Below, piece by piece: positions 36,405 through 44,943 of a stretch of 64,000 nucleotides of DNA (position 1 is its first letter; the number at the start of each line of letters is the position of its first letter). The stretch spans positions 124,001 through 188,000 of the forward strand of contig CAMCVP010000001.1 of assembly GCA_945881835.1 (NCBI GenBank), in the 5' to 3' direction. Position numbers and translations under genes: made by a program. The notes below the pieces were generated by a model that worked only from the letters and a program-made list of their open reading frames with translations, was not told where the DNA came from and searched no databases. This DNA is from Chryseobacterium gleum (GTDB lineage: Bacteria; Bacteroidota; Bacteroidia; Flavobacteriales_D; Sanyastnellaceae).

Positions 36405-37878
36405 CTACCAATTTTCGATCGTTCGCGAGTCGTGGAATTTTATTTTGACCTCCTAATTTTCCTTCCGATTTCATATAAGCATTGAATGCTCCGTTTTTCA
36501 CTGGAGTGATTTTCAGCTTTTGTAAAACGCTTCCCACAATGAGGTCTTTGTAGTAAACATTTTGTTCTTGCATTTTATTGTCTAGCAATTCTTGAAGTAC
36601 ATTCAATTCAGGAATCTCTCCGTTGAACTCGATGATCCATTCGTGATAGGGAAGTCCTTCTGAAGGCTGCACCTGCGGGGCGACATGAAACTCATTCACC
36701 GAGAAGTTCAGCTGAGTGAGTGCGTGTGTCATAGCTCGATCAACTTCTTCACCAATGACGTGTTCGCCAAAGGCACTGGTGAAATGCTTAATTCTTCCAG
36801 TGACTAAAATGCGATACGGATTCAGCGAAACAAACTTCACGGTATCTCCAATGCTATAGGCCCAAAGTCCTGCGTTGTTGCTCAGAATGAGTGCATAGTT
36901 CACACCCAACTCAACTTCATGCAAGGCATAGCGTTTCGGATTTTCAGTGAAGTATTCTTCTGCTTTGATGAATTCGAAATAGATACCGCTGTTGATGTTT
37001 AATCGAAGTCCTTCGGCCTCTTGACTGTCTTGATAGGCAAGGAAACCTTCGCTTGCCGGATATAATTCGATGGTTGGAATTTCTTCTCCAATGAGTTCTG
37101 CAAATCTTGATTTGTACGGAGCGAAATTCACTCCTCCGAAAACGAACAATTCGAAATTCGGAAAAATTTCTTTGATGGTTTGCTTGCCTGTTTTTTCAAG
37201 CAGCAATTCGAAATACATCTGCACCCAACTTGGAATTCCAGAGATGAGACGCATGTCTTGCTTGCATGTCTCTTCAACAATTCTATTGATTTTCGTTTCC
37301 CAATCTTCTATGCAATTGGTTGCGCACGAAGGCATGCGATTCTTTTGCAAATAGGCAGGGACGTGATTTGCTACAATGCCTGAAAGTCTTCCGAAAGGAA
37401 TACCCGAATCAAGTCTACTCAATTCAGGACTTCCTTGAAGGAAGATCATTTTTCCATCTACAAATTTCGATTGCCCTGTTTCACCAATGTAGTTCAACAG
37501 CGCATTGCGCGCCGAACCAATGTGGTTCGGCAATGAAGCCTGTGTAAGCGGAATGAACTTCGTTCCGCTCGTTGTGCCCGAAGTCTTACAGAAATATTTC
37601 GGCATACCTGGCCACAAAACAGAAAGTTCACCTGCCTTTGCGCGTTCCATATACGGAACCAATTCTTCGTAGTCGCGAACAGGAACAGATGCTGTCCATT
37701 CGCTGTGATTCGAAATATTCTTAAAATTGTGGTCGTTTCCGAAAGCTGTATTATTCGCGTTGAATAGGAGGTTTTTCAACACTTTATTCTGCAATTCTTG
37801 CGCATGCTCGTTTTCAATCAACAATGATTTACGAATGCGTTTTCCGAGCCAGAGACTAGCGCTTGACTTGATAGACAT
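36382..37878 (-). CDS. GH3-family acyl-adenylate/amido synthetase
   Basis: 498 residues, similar in length and order to plant GH3 proteins, which join acyl acids to amino acids through an adenylate. The KTSGTTSGTKFIPLT motif for ATP binding is near residue 90, and WAYSIGDTVKFVSL with TGRIKHFTSAFGEHV lies in the C-terminal half. Similar proteins of unknown role occur in many Bacteroidota. No signal peptide is present. The acid and the amine are unknown. It is preceded by a T9SS cargo gene and overlaps the VWA gene. Confidence 0.87.
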   Translation of the reverse strand: MSIKSSASLWLGKRIRKSLLIENEHAQELQNKVLKNLLFNANNTAFGNDHNFKNISNHSEWTASVPVRDYEELVPYMERAKAGELSVLWPGMPKYFCKTSGTTSGTKFIPLTQASLPNHIGSARNALLNYIGETGQSKFVDGKMIFLQGSPELSRLDSGIPFGRLSGIVANHVPAYLQKNRMPSCATNCIEDWETKINRIVEETCKQDMRLISGIPSWVQMYFELLLEKTGKQTIKEIFPNFELFVFGGVNFAPYKSRFAELIGEEIPTIELYPASEGFLAYQDSQEAEGLRLNINSGIYFEFIKAEEYFTENPKRYALHEVELGVNYALILSNNAGLWAYSIGDTVKFVSLNPYRILVTGRIKHFTSAFGEHVIGEEVDRAMTHALTQLNFSVNEFHVAPQVQPSEGLPYHEWIIEFNGEIPELNVLQELLDNKMQEQNVYYKDLIVGSVLQKLKITPVKNGAFNAYMKSEGKLGGQNKIPRLANDRKLVDALLQHK

Positions 37879-37881
37879 ACG

Positions 37882-39741
37882 TTATTGCTTAATGAAAATT
37901 TGAGCGGATGTGCGATTCGCTTGTGTGACACGAACGGTATAAATTCCCGATGAAAAATCTGAAATGTTCATTTCAATATTTGAAACAGCTATATTGCTTT
38001 TTTGCGAGTGAATGTGTCTGCCCGTTTCGTCGAATACTTCGATTGTAGCCGCTTCTTTTCCATTCAAAAGAATGGAAAGAGATTCGGTTGCTGGGTTCGG
38101 ATAAATCTGAAACGATTGACCGAATGATTGTTCGGTTATGTTCGAAACAGGACCGAAATTCATGCGAATCATGGGAGTTCTTGTCAGGTAGAAAAGTTCG
38201 GTGTTTGAATTGTTGAAACGAACCCACGCACTCAAGTCTTCTGATTTTCCAGACAATCCAATTACGGCTTGAAACGCGCTGATTGGAGATCCAACGGCAA
38301 CGAGATACAATCCTTGCGACAGGAACACGGGTGAGTCGAAAGAAAGGACCTTCATGCTTGCTTCGCCAAAGGAATTGATATCTGCTTCTGATACTGCAAT
38401 GTCTTGTGTTGAGGCAATGGCGCCGCCAATTCCTGTTGATAGTGAGAAAGGGAATACGGTTGCATACACTGAGCAGGGAAGTATTGTTCCCTCACCCATG
38501 GCAACACTCACGCTGTGGAGTTGTTGTCCGGAAGGAAGTAAATAAACTGCCCCCATTTCAAAAGGCGCGCTCGCATATGCTTCTGAAGGAAGGAACATTG
38601 ATCCTAAACTGTTTTCGTCACGAGCGTATGTAACAGGTGTAATCTTGAAATGCAGGGTGTCGAGGTTGTTTTCTGTATTTTCATCCGTCTCGGTTTGAAG
38701 ACTGTTGAAGTATACGCTGTAATCGGCAACCACTTGCTCCATTTGAAATTCTCCTGAAACTAAAACAGAATCAGCACCTGGAGCCAATGTCGGCAATACG
38801 GCAGAAGCACTTTCATACAAGAGCGCACCTGAATTGTCATTCATCAAACGCGCATTCAATGCGATGTTGGTTTGTGTATTCGTTCCGAAATTGAATACGT
38901 TGCTCTTCAAATACACAAGCGGAGCAAAAGCGCTCGGATACTGCGTGTATTCCATCATTTCGAATCCGGTGGTGTGGTCTGGATTGTTTAAATCGAAATC
39001 TCCGTATGATGAATTTTCAATGAGCAAATCATTCGCAAATCCTTGAACTAGACGAATGTCGTCGAGTTGCCAGAAGTAATACAAACCGTCGTAAACAAAA
39101 CGCAATTTCACATTGCTCTGATTGCCTGCACTTGCAGGTAAAGGCATGCGAACGGTCTGCGTGTTTTGAGTTGTGATTCCTTGATCTAGAATGTTAGTGT
39201 AAAGTACTTCCCACGGGCCGTTGGCAATGGAAATTTCAACGCGTGTATTTCCTAAATAATAGCGAATGTATTGTTCGAATTCCAACGCCACATTCGCAAA
39301 ACCGGTTAGGTCAATAGATGCGGTTGTTAAGTAGGAAAGGTGTGGACCCGGTGCTTGTCCCGTTCCGAAATTTTCGACGGTGCAAGGATTCAGATTGTTG
39401 TCCCAATAGTTTGAATCGAAGATGACAAATCCGTTTGCAGACGTTGTGCTTGCAATGGCTTCTCCTGCATTTCCATCGGGAAGACATGAGCCTCTTGATC
39501 CAACCAATTGATTTGGGTTTGTTGAAGGACCTCGGTATTCCCAGATTGCAAGTGCGGGTGCACTGGAGTTGTTCCAATTGGCAGGAATGCCGTTGGCGAA
39601 GTCTTCCGACCAGATAACTGTTTCTCTATTGGACGTGTTTGCGGCGTTGCGCGAATGAATGTATGTTCCTGGAGCCGACAGGAATTGTCCTTCCACATAA
39701 AATGAAAAAAGGATAAGAGCAAAAGTTAATAAGCTTCTCAT
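37882..39741 (-). CDS. Large secreted protein with type IX sorting domain
   Basis: 619 residues from ATG 39741. A signal peptide (SLLTFALILFSFYVEGQ) is followed by a MAM/laminin-G-like beta region (SEDFANGIPANWNN near residue 45, LDDIRLVQG near 235), beta-rich repeats, and the sorting domain (FQIYPNPATESLSILLNG ... SGIYTVRVTQ). It should be exported by T9SS to the surface or medium. The C-terminal region contains a dispersed palindrome, read as T-E-Q-S-F-G. It starts 1 base after the phosphopantetheinyl transferase stop. Confidence 0.87.
   Translation of the reverse strand: MRSLLTFALILFSFYVEGQFLSAPGTYIHSRNAANTSNRETVIWSEDFANGIPANWNNSSAPALAIWEYRGPSTNPNQLVGSRGSCLPDGNAGEAIASTTSANGFVIFDSNYWDNNLNPCTVENFGTGQAPGPHLSYLTTASIDLTGFANVALEFEQYIRYYLGNTRVEISIANGPWEVLYTNILDQGITTQNTQTVRMPLPASAGNQSNVKLRFVYDGLYYFWQLDDIRLVQGFANDLLIENSSYGDFDLNNPDHTTGFEMMEYTQYPSAFAPLVYLKSNVFNFGTNTQTNIALNARLMNDNSGALLYESASAVLPTLAPGADSVLVSGEFQMEQVVADYSVYFNSLQTETDENTENNLDTLHFKITPVTYARDENSLGSMFLPSEAYASAPFEMGAVYLLPSGQQLHSVSVAMGEGTILPCSVYATVFPFSLSTGIGGAIASTQDIAVSEADINSFGEASMKVLSFDSPVFLSQGLYLVAVGSPISAFQAVIGLSGKSEDLSAWVRFNNSNTELFYLTRTPMIRMNFGPVSNITEQSFGQSFQIYPNPATESLSILLNGKEAATIEVFDETGRHIHSQKSNIAVSNIEMNISDFSSGIYTVRVTQANRTSAQIFIKQ
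38119..38136. repeat. Dispersed palindrome ACCGAA-N6-TTCGGT, copy 4 (in T9SS cargo gene)
   Basis: An exact match with centre TGATTG, close before the sorting domain. Confidence 0.7.
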
Positions 39742-39742
39742 G

Positions 39743-40330
39743 TTATAGCGTGTATACAACAAAGGTATTGTTTAGGTTCAAGAGCTGCAGAGTGAAAATA
39801 CGCGAGCCATGAACACCGTTATAGTTAGCAAGTATTTCTTCCGAATTCCAATTGATAGCGGTTACGGTTATGCTTTCTGCAAAAGGTACATCGGTGCCGA
39901 AGTATTTGAAGATGGCTTCTTTGGTGCACCAGATGGCAGTTCGTTCTTCTGTGGATTGAAATTGGTTCAATTCATCTTCATTGCAGAATTTACTCGCTAT
40001 GCGATGAATGCGCTCTTCAACGGTTTGAATGTCGAGCCCAATTTCTTCTTCGTGAAAAATTATTCCAACAAGGTTTCTGTCGTGTGAAATGCTAATGAAT
40101 CTACCGTCGCGTAGAACCGGTTTCCCGAATTCATTGTATTGAAGCTGGTCTTCAAGCTTCGCTTCTTTCAACAACAACAATGTCGCGAAGCGCTCGATAT
40201 CTCTGCGGTTGGGAAGTCTGTTGGGGAAGGGGTTTCCGGATTTTTCGGCTAAGTCCATCCATGCATCTTCCGACTCTGTTAAGCGCCAGAGGAGTATGTT
40301 CTTGTTCGTGGGGAGTGGCCAAAGGGGCAT
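39743..40330 (-). CDS. 4'-phosphopantetheinyl transferase family protein
   Basis: 195 residues from ATG 40330. It transfers the phosphopantetheine arm of CoA to a carrier-protein serine. The Sfp-type motifs are present: ISISHDRNLVGII, the Mg-binding GLDIQTVEERIHRI, and WCTKEAIFKYFG (WxxKEA). The carrier protein is not in this window. It is the first gene of the long minus-strand run through rnhA and is divergent from ahcY; a -7-like TACCTTAG lies on its strand at 40345-40352. Confidence 0.85.
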   Translation of the reverse strand: MPLWPLPTNKNILLWRLTESEDAWMDLAEKSGNPFPNRLPNRRDIERFATLLLLKEAKLEDQLQYNEFGKPVLRDGRFISISHDRNLVGIIFHEEEIGLDIQTVEERIHRIASKFCNEDELNQFQSTEERTAIWCTKEAIFKYFGTDVPFAESITVTAINWNSEEILANYNGVHGSRIFTLQLLNLNNTFVVYTL

Positions 40331-40361
40331 GAAAAATCTTTTTGCTAAGGTATTCAACCTT

Positions 40362-40388
40362 TTGTTTAATGTTCTGTTTATACCTTTG
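40362..40388 (+). promoter_or_regulatory. ahcY promoter
   Basis: TTG at 40362-40364, 16 bp, TACCTTTG at 40381-40388 (exact -7 box). The spacer is a little short. A leader of about 15 bases results for ATG 40408. Confidence 0.55.
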
Positions 40389-40407
40389 CAACCTAATAAT
40401 TGAAATA

Positions 40408-41724
40408 ATGAGCCAAACACTCACAAGTACAATGAACTACAAAGTAAAAGACATGTCTCTCGCAGAGTGGGGACGTAAAGAAATTTTATTGGCGGAAGCT
40501 GAGATGCCAGGACTGATGTCCTTGCGCACTGAGTTCGGCGCAAGCAAACCACTGAAAGGCGCTCGCGTTGCGGGATGTCTTCACATGACTATTCAAACAG
40601 CCGTTTTAATTGAAACGCTTGTTGAATTAGGTGCTCAAGTTTCTTGGAGCTCATGTAACATCTTCTCTACACAAGATCATGCTGCTGCTGCTATTGCTGC
40701 TGCAGGAATTCCTGTGTTTGCTTGGAAGGGCATGAACGAAGAAGAATTCGATTGGTGTATTGAACAAACGCTTCACGCTTTCGAAGGCGGTGAGCCATTG
40801 AATATGATTTTAGATGACGGTGGTGATTTGACGAACATGGTTTTCGATCGCTTCCCTGAATTAGCTGCTGGTATCCGCGGTATTTCTGAAGAGACTACAA
40901 CTGGAGTCCTTCGTTTGTATGAGCGTGAGAAGAACGGAACCTTGTTGCTTCCTGCAATTAACATCAACGACTCTGTTACTAAGAGTAAATTCGACAATAA
41001 GTACGGATGTCGTGAGTCTTTGGTAGATGCAATTCGCAGAGCTACTGATTTAATGATGGCTGGTAAAGTTGCTGTTGTAGCTGGATACGGCGATGTTGGA
41101 AAAGGATCTGCTGATTCTTTGAGTAACGCAGGTGTTCGTGTAATTGTAACTGAAATTGATCCAATTTGTGCGCTTCAAGCGGCGATGGAAGGTTATGAGG
41201 TTAAGCGTATGGATACTGCAATTGCTGAAGCAGACATTATTGTTACTGCTACTGGTAACCACCAAATTATTGTTGGAAAGCACTTCATGGCCATGAAGCA
41301 CAATGCGGTGGTTTGTAACATTGGACACTTCGACAATGAAATTGATATGGCTTGGTTGAACAGCAACTACGGTGCATCGAAAGACACCATTAAGCCACAA
41401 GTTGACAAGTACACTTTAGAAGGCAAAGACATTATTGTTTTAGCTGAAGGCCGTTTGGTAAACTTAGGTTGTGCAACTGGACATCCTTCATTTGTCATGA
41501 GTGCTTCATTCACCAACCAAGTTTTGGCGCAGTTGGAATTGTGGATGCACCGTGAGAAATATGAGAACAAAGTATATGTTCTACCTAAGAATCTTGATGA
41601 GAAAGTGGCTATGTTGCACTTGGCTAAGATTGGTGTTGAATTAGAATCATTGTCTCAAAGTCAAGCAGATTACATTGGAGTTCCAGTTGCTGGTCCATTC
41701 AAGAATGATGCTTACAGATATTAA
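40408..41724 (+). CDS. ahcY: Adenosylhomocysteinase (SAH hydrolase)
   Basis: 438 residues from ATG 40408 (ATG 40432 is also possible and closer to some family starts). It splits S-adenosylhomocysteine into adenosine and homocysteine and so removes the inhibitor of methyltransferases. Visible motifs are [28 protein letters not shown], the NAD-binding [26 protein letters not shown], and the C-terminal KNDAYRY ending. It is monocistronic, with its own promoter and terminator. Confidence 0.97.
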   Translation: MSQTLTSTMNYKVKDMSLAEWGRKEILLAEAEMPGLMSLRTEFGASKPLKGARVAGCLHMTIQTAVLIETLVELGAQVSWSSCNIFSTQDHAAAAIAAAGIPVFAWKGMNEEEFDWCIEQTLHAFEGGEPLNMILDDGGDLTNMVFDRFPELAAGIRGISEETTTGVLRLYEREKNGTLLLPAININDSVTKSKFDNKYGCRESLVDAIRRATDLMMAGKVAVVAGYGDVGKGSADSLSNAGVRVIVTEIDPICALQAAMEGYEVKRMDTAIAEADIIVTATGNHQIIVGKHFMAMKHNAVVCNIGHFDNEIDMAWLNSNYGASKDTIKPQVDKYTLEGKDIIVLAEGRLVNLGCATGHPSFVMSASFTNQVLAQLELWMHREKYENKVYVLPKNLDEKVAMLHLAKIGVELESLSQSQADYIGVPVAGPFKNDAYRY

Positions 41725-41745
41725 TCAACATCTAGAGAAATGAAG

Positions 41746-41782
41746 AAAGGGTTGTCGAAAGACAACCCTTTTCTTTTGTTTT
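41746..41782 (+). terminator. Rho-independent terminator after ahcY
   Basis: AAAGGGTTGTC and GACAACCCTTT form an 11-bp stem around a GAAA tetraloop, followed by TTTTCTTTTGTTTT. Confidence 0.93.
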
Positions 41783-41831
41783 ATGTTGATTGGAATAACT
41801 TAAATTCGAACCATAAATAAATGGTTTCATT

Positions 41832-42443
41832 ATGAATAGAAATTGGATTGTTCTCGTTTTAGCCATTGTTTCTTTGGCTTCTTGCTCAGTTGAGAAACGT
41901 GTTTATCAACCCGGTTACCATATAGAGTGGAATCATTTTGCTGCGCAAGACGCGGAGCAAGACGCTTCGCGAGATGTTACACAAGATGCTACGCAAGACG
42001 CTTCGCGAGATGTTACACAAGATGCTGCGCAAGACGCTTCGCGAGACCTTCCGGAGAATCTTTCGAAGAATCTTGAAACAGATGTAACACAAGATGCCAT
42101 GCAAGATGTTTCACAAGGTCGTACCGAAGGTGTTTTTCAAGATGCTGAGCAAGGTCGTACCGAAGGTGCTTCGCAAGACCTTTCGCAGGACCTTTCGAAG
42201 AATCTTTCGGAGAATCTGTTGAAGAATATAGACTCAGATTTAGAAATGATTTTGTTTATTGTACTTGCCTTGTTTCTTCCAGCGTTGACGATATTTTTGT
42301 TGGAAGGGTTTAGCAAAAACTTTTGGATTGCGCTGTTATTGATGGTACTTGCTTTTACCCTGCCTCTTCCAATTTTCTTGAAGTTAATGATTGAAGCTAT
42401 TGCAACAGTTTTGGCCATAGCCGTTGTACTTCACTATTTGTGA
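41832..42443 (+). CDS. Lipoprotein with 4-residue repeats and a YqaE/Pmp3-like membrane tail
   Basis: 203 residues in three parts. Residues 1-36 are a lipoprotein signal (VLAIVSLASC) followed by SVEKRVYQPGYHIEWN, an N-terminus seen in other Bacteroidota lipoproteins. Residues 37-132 are a 4-residue repeat (QDAx, RDVT, QDLS, ENLS) encoded by palindrome array D. Residues 138-203 are hydrophobic, with LALFLPALTIFLLEGFSKNFW resembling YqaE/Pmp3 proteolipids. The middle looks like DNA inserted in frame, because related repeats occur outside genes (array E). The function is unknown. Confidence 0.72.
   Translation: MNRNWIVLVLAIVSLASCSVEKRVYQPGYHIEWNHFAAQDAEQDASRDVTQDATQDASRDVTQDAAQDASRDLPENLSKNLETDVTQDAMQDVSQGRTEGVFQDAEQGRTEGASQDLSQDLSKNLSENLLKNIDSDLEMILFIVLALFLPALTIFLLEGFSKNFWIALLLMVLAFTLPLPIFLKLMIEAIATVLAIAVVLHYL
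41940..42227. repeat. Palindrome array D: 24 units of 12 bp inside a coding gene
   Basis: Each unit is a 7-base palindrome with 3-base loop (GC-TTC-GC, GT-TAC-AC, GC-TAC-GC, CG-TAC-CG and others) plus a 5-base linker (AAGAY, GAGAT, AAGGT). From the GAGAC / CTTCCGG / AGAAT step on, several units are read better on the other strand. The 12-bp period keeps the reading frame (four residues per unit). The order of units around the switch is shared with the minus strand of array E. Confidence 0.88.
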
Positions 42444-42467
42444 AGCAATAAATCGAACCACTAAATC

Positions 42468-43250
42468 TTACAATGAAAGTGTTCTTCCTCCGTCAACGGG
42501 CAAATTAATTCCGTTGATGTAGGCAGCAGCTGGAGAGCATAAGAAAGAAATAGCATTTGCAATTTCTTCGGGTTTTGCTAAGCGTTTAAGCGGAACTTCA
42601 TTTTCCATTTCATGTTTAACTTCTTCGGCAGTATGTCCTGTTTTCGCAGCTTTATTGTTCATGATTTGCTCAAGTCTTCCTGTTGAAGTAGCACCCGGCA
42701 GGACATTGTTTACAGTAATTCCGAAAGCTCCTAGTTCTGACGCTAAAGTCTTGCTCCAGCTGGCAACTGCTCCTCGAATGGTATTGCTTACTCCCAAATT
42801 CGGGAGTGGCTGTTTAACAGAGGTGGAGATTACGTTCACAATGCGTCCGTATCCTGTTTTCTTCATGCCTTCAACAACTGCCTGTGCCAAGATCTGATTG
42901 CAAATGAGGTGTGCGTTAAACGCTTGACGGAATTCTTCAATATCAGCGTCTATAGCCTTTCCCGGATTTGGTCCGCCGGTGTTGTTCACTAAAATATTTA
43001 TGTCGCGATTAGCGGTAACTTTTAGTATCGCTTCTTTCACGGATTGTGGATGAGAAAAGTCTGCCACCGCATAGGTGTGTAGATCTGCATTCTCGAGTTG
43101 AGAGACAGCATGGATTAATCGCTCTTCGCTTCGTGCAATAAGCACAAGCGAAGCTCCTTGTTTGGCCAACTGTGTTGCAGTTGCGAAACCTATTCCTTGT
43201 GTAGCTCCGCAAACCACGGCTGTCTTTCCAGTTAAATCTAAATTCATCAT
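42468..43250 (-). CDS. SDR-family protein with altered catalytic residues
   Basis: 260 residues with a Rossmann start GATQGIGFATA (NADP-type) and NNTGGPNPG. It resembles 3-oxoacyl-ACP reductases, but the YxxxK pair is replaced: the region reads LGVSNTIRGAVASW, with S and R at those places. An SDR subgroup resembling beta-ketoacyl reductases but lacking the full tetrad is known, so this may be a conserved variant rather than a dead gene. The substrate is unknown. The start overlaps the nadE stop. Confidence 0.85.
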   Translation of the reverse strand: MMNLDLTGKTAVVCGATQGIGFATATQLAKQGASLVLIARSEERLIHAVSQLENADLHTYAVADFSHPQSVKEAILKVTANRDINILVNNTGGPNPGKAIDADIEEFRQAFNAHLICNQILAQAVVEGMKKTGYGRIVNVISTSVKQPLPNLGVSNTIRGAVASWSKTLASELGAFGITVNNVLPGATSTGRLEQIMNNKAAKTGHTAEEVKHEMENEVPLKRLAKPEEIANAISFLCSPAAAYINGINLPVDGGRTLSL

Positions 43251-44029
43251 TATCTTAAGTCTTCAGGTATGTTGCAAACCGGAATGGGTTGCATTTTGTG
43301 TTGGTTCTGCTTGTTTAATTTGTGGTAAATTTCTAAAACGTCATGTTGGCGTTTAGAAAGTTTCTCGCCATTGTCTACATAGGCCATCGCCCACTCCAAT
43401 TCGGGATAAGAGGCCCCTATTTGATCTTCATCGCTTCGGTCGTCTCCGAATAATCCGTCGGTTGGCGCAGCTTTCATGATTTCTTCATTTACCCCTAATG
43501 ATTCAGCTAAGAGGTAAACTTCCGATTTTGTTAGGTCTGCAATAGGTGATAAATCTACTCCGCCATCTCCGTATTTTGTGAAAAAGCCAACACCGAAATC
43601 TTCGATTTTATTACCTGTCCCGGCCACGAGAAATTTGTGAATCCCCGCTAAATAAAAGAGGGTAGTCATGCGCAATCTTGCGCGCGTGTTGGCCAAGCTT
43701 AAATGGTTTAAATAATCATTTTCTGAAGGCGGCAGCGCTTGAACAAGTGTATCGAAAGAAGTAGTTAATTCAATTCGAAGACTTGTAACGTTTTCAAATC
43801 GATTTTCAAGAAATGCAATGTGTTGTTGTGCGCGACTGACATGACTGGGAGCTTGGTGAATGGGCATTTCAACCAAAAGCGTCGGTTTCTCTGTCATGGC
43901 GCATAGTGTAGAAGTAAGCGCGGAGTCAATTCCACCACTTACACCAATCACAAATCCGCTCATTCCGTTGGTTTCGCAATAGTTGCGAAGCCACTTTGTA
44001 ATGTGATCTACAGTTTGTTTTTTTTTCAT
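43250..44029 (-). CDS. nadE: NAD(+) synthase, ammonia-dependent type
   Basis: 259 residues. NadE amidates nicotinate adenine dinucleotide to NAD. The PP-loop VIGVSGGIDSALTSTL is present, as are GTGNKIEDFGVGFFTKYGDGGVDLSPI and the SEDQIG-type loop (DRSDEDQIGASYPELEWAM). There is no glutaminase domain, so ammonia is the nitrogen source. The start codon directly follows the T-run of a terminator hairpin, so expression may depend on read-through. In flavobacteria nadE often lies near gldB and gldC, as here. Confidence 0.94.
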   Translation of the reverse strand: MKKKQTVDHITKWLRNYCETNGMSGFVIGVSGGIDSALTSTLCAMTEKPTLLVEMPIHQAPSHVSRAQQHIAFLENRFENVTSLRIELTTSFDTLVQALPPSENDYLNHLSLANTRARLRMTTLFYLAGIHKFLVAGTGNKIEDFGVGFFTKYGDGGVDLSPIADLTKSEVYLLAESLGVNEEIMKAAPTDGLFGDDRSDEDQIGASYPELEWAMAYVDNGEKLSKRQHDVLEIYHKLNKQNQHKMQPIPVCNIPEDLR

Positions 44030-44062
44030 AAAAAAATCCCGAGCCTCAAAGGTACGGGATTT
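44030..44062 (-). terminator. Terminator after the beta-barrel gene, abutting nadE
   Basis: On the minus strand AAATCCCG and CGGGATTT (44062-44055, 44041-44034) form an 8-bp stem, with a further inner CCT/AGG pairing, followed by a T-run that ends directly before the nadE ATG (44029). Confidence 0.8.
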
Positions 44063-44080
44063 AAAAAATAAATTAAGTTC

Positions 44081-44908
44081 TTAGAATAAAATGCCGATGT
44101 TCAATTCAACATAATTTGGAAGTCCAGATAATTCAAATGATTGCGGAGCATTTGCAGTGCCACCATCGAAAAGAGGAGAATTGGTGCTTTGATCTTTCAC
44201 AACACCGGTTCCTTTCAACGCATCTGTAAATCCGTTTTGAAATGTTAGTCCAGCAAGTATGCTCGTATTTCCGGAAAGGTTGTACTCTATACCTGCAGCA
44301 AAAATCAAATTTGAAGAAAAGATGTTCACTTCATTTTTAATGTCTTTTGGCGCACTCATGCTTGTGCTAACACGATTCGACTTTTCCCATTCAAGGGTGT
44401 TCTTGTTTTGATAATATAGGTAGTCGATATTATCAGAACTTAAGGCCTTAAGATTCATATTCAAGCCTAACCCAAATTGTCCCCAGTATGTGATGTAGCC
44501 AATCTCGTTGGTTTTCATTTTAAAGGTCAATGGAATTTGCAAATACTGAAGGCGAAGATCTCTTTCAATTAATCCAACTTGCTTCATGTCGAAAATCTCA
44601 GCCCCAGTTGCATCGAAATCATCTCCGGTATATTGAGCGAAGTATGAATATTTACCGCCAGTGTTGTTAATGTTGAATCCTGTTCCGATGGCATAATTCT
44701 CGGCAAAGAAAATGTCAAAGTTCAATCCGTATCCAAACTGAAGAGACTTATCGCCAACGTTCATATTTCCATCGTCGCTTGCCAACCAGGAAATGTTCGG
44801 AGAAACTTTAAATCCCAAACGGTATTTGCTGGTTGCTGTTTTTGTTGTCTGCGCAAATGACAAGGATGTCAATAAGCAGAACAGAATTAAGGTGTTTATT
44901 TTTTTCAT
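44081..44908 (-). CDS. Outer-membrane beta-barrel protein, PorT-like
   Basis: 275 residues. A signal peptide (KINTLILFCLLTSLSFAQ) precedes alternating beta strands (GFKVSPNISWL, LQFGYGLNFDIFF, YGQFGLGLNMNL-type), ending in a strand with terminal phenylalanine (YVELNIGILF), as needed for assembly by the BAM machinery. It belongs to the small outer-membrane barrels common in Bacteroidota. A link to T9SS (PorT) is conceivable because gldB and gldC are adjacent, but the sequence does not prove it. Its start is 35 bases from the divergent gldB. Confidence 0.8.
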   Translation of the reverse strand: MKKINTLILFCLLTSLSFAQTTKTATSKYRLGFKVSPNISWLASDDGNMNVGDKSLQFGYGLNFDIFFAENYAIGTGFNINNTGGKYSYFAQYTGDDFDATGAEIFDMKQVGLIERDLRLQYLQIPLTFKMKTNEIGYITYWGQFGLGLNMNLKALSSDNIDYLYYQNKNTLEWEKSNRVSTSMSAPKDIKNEVNIFSSNLIFAAGIEYNLSGNTSILAGLTFQNGFTDALKGTGVVKDQSTNSPLFDGGTANAPQSFELSGLPNYVELNIGILF

Positions 44909-44943
44909 ATGAAGGTCTTTTTTAATGACTTTTGCAAATAACT

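Noticed and set aside
41886-42104. Minus-strand gene opposite the lipoprotein
   Set aside because: It is the antisense reading of array D; no start signal or domain is seen.
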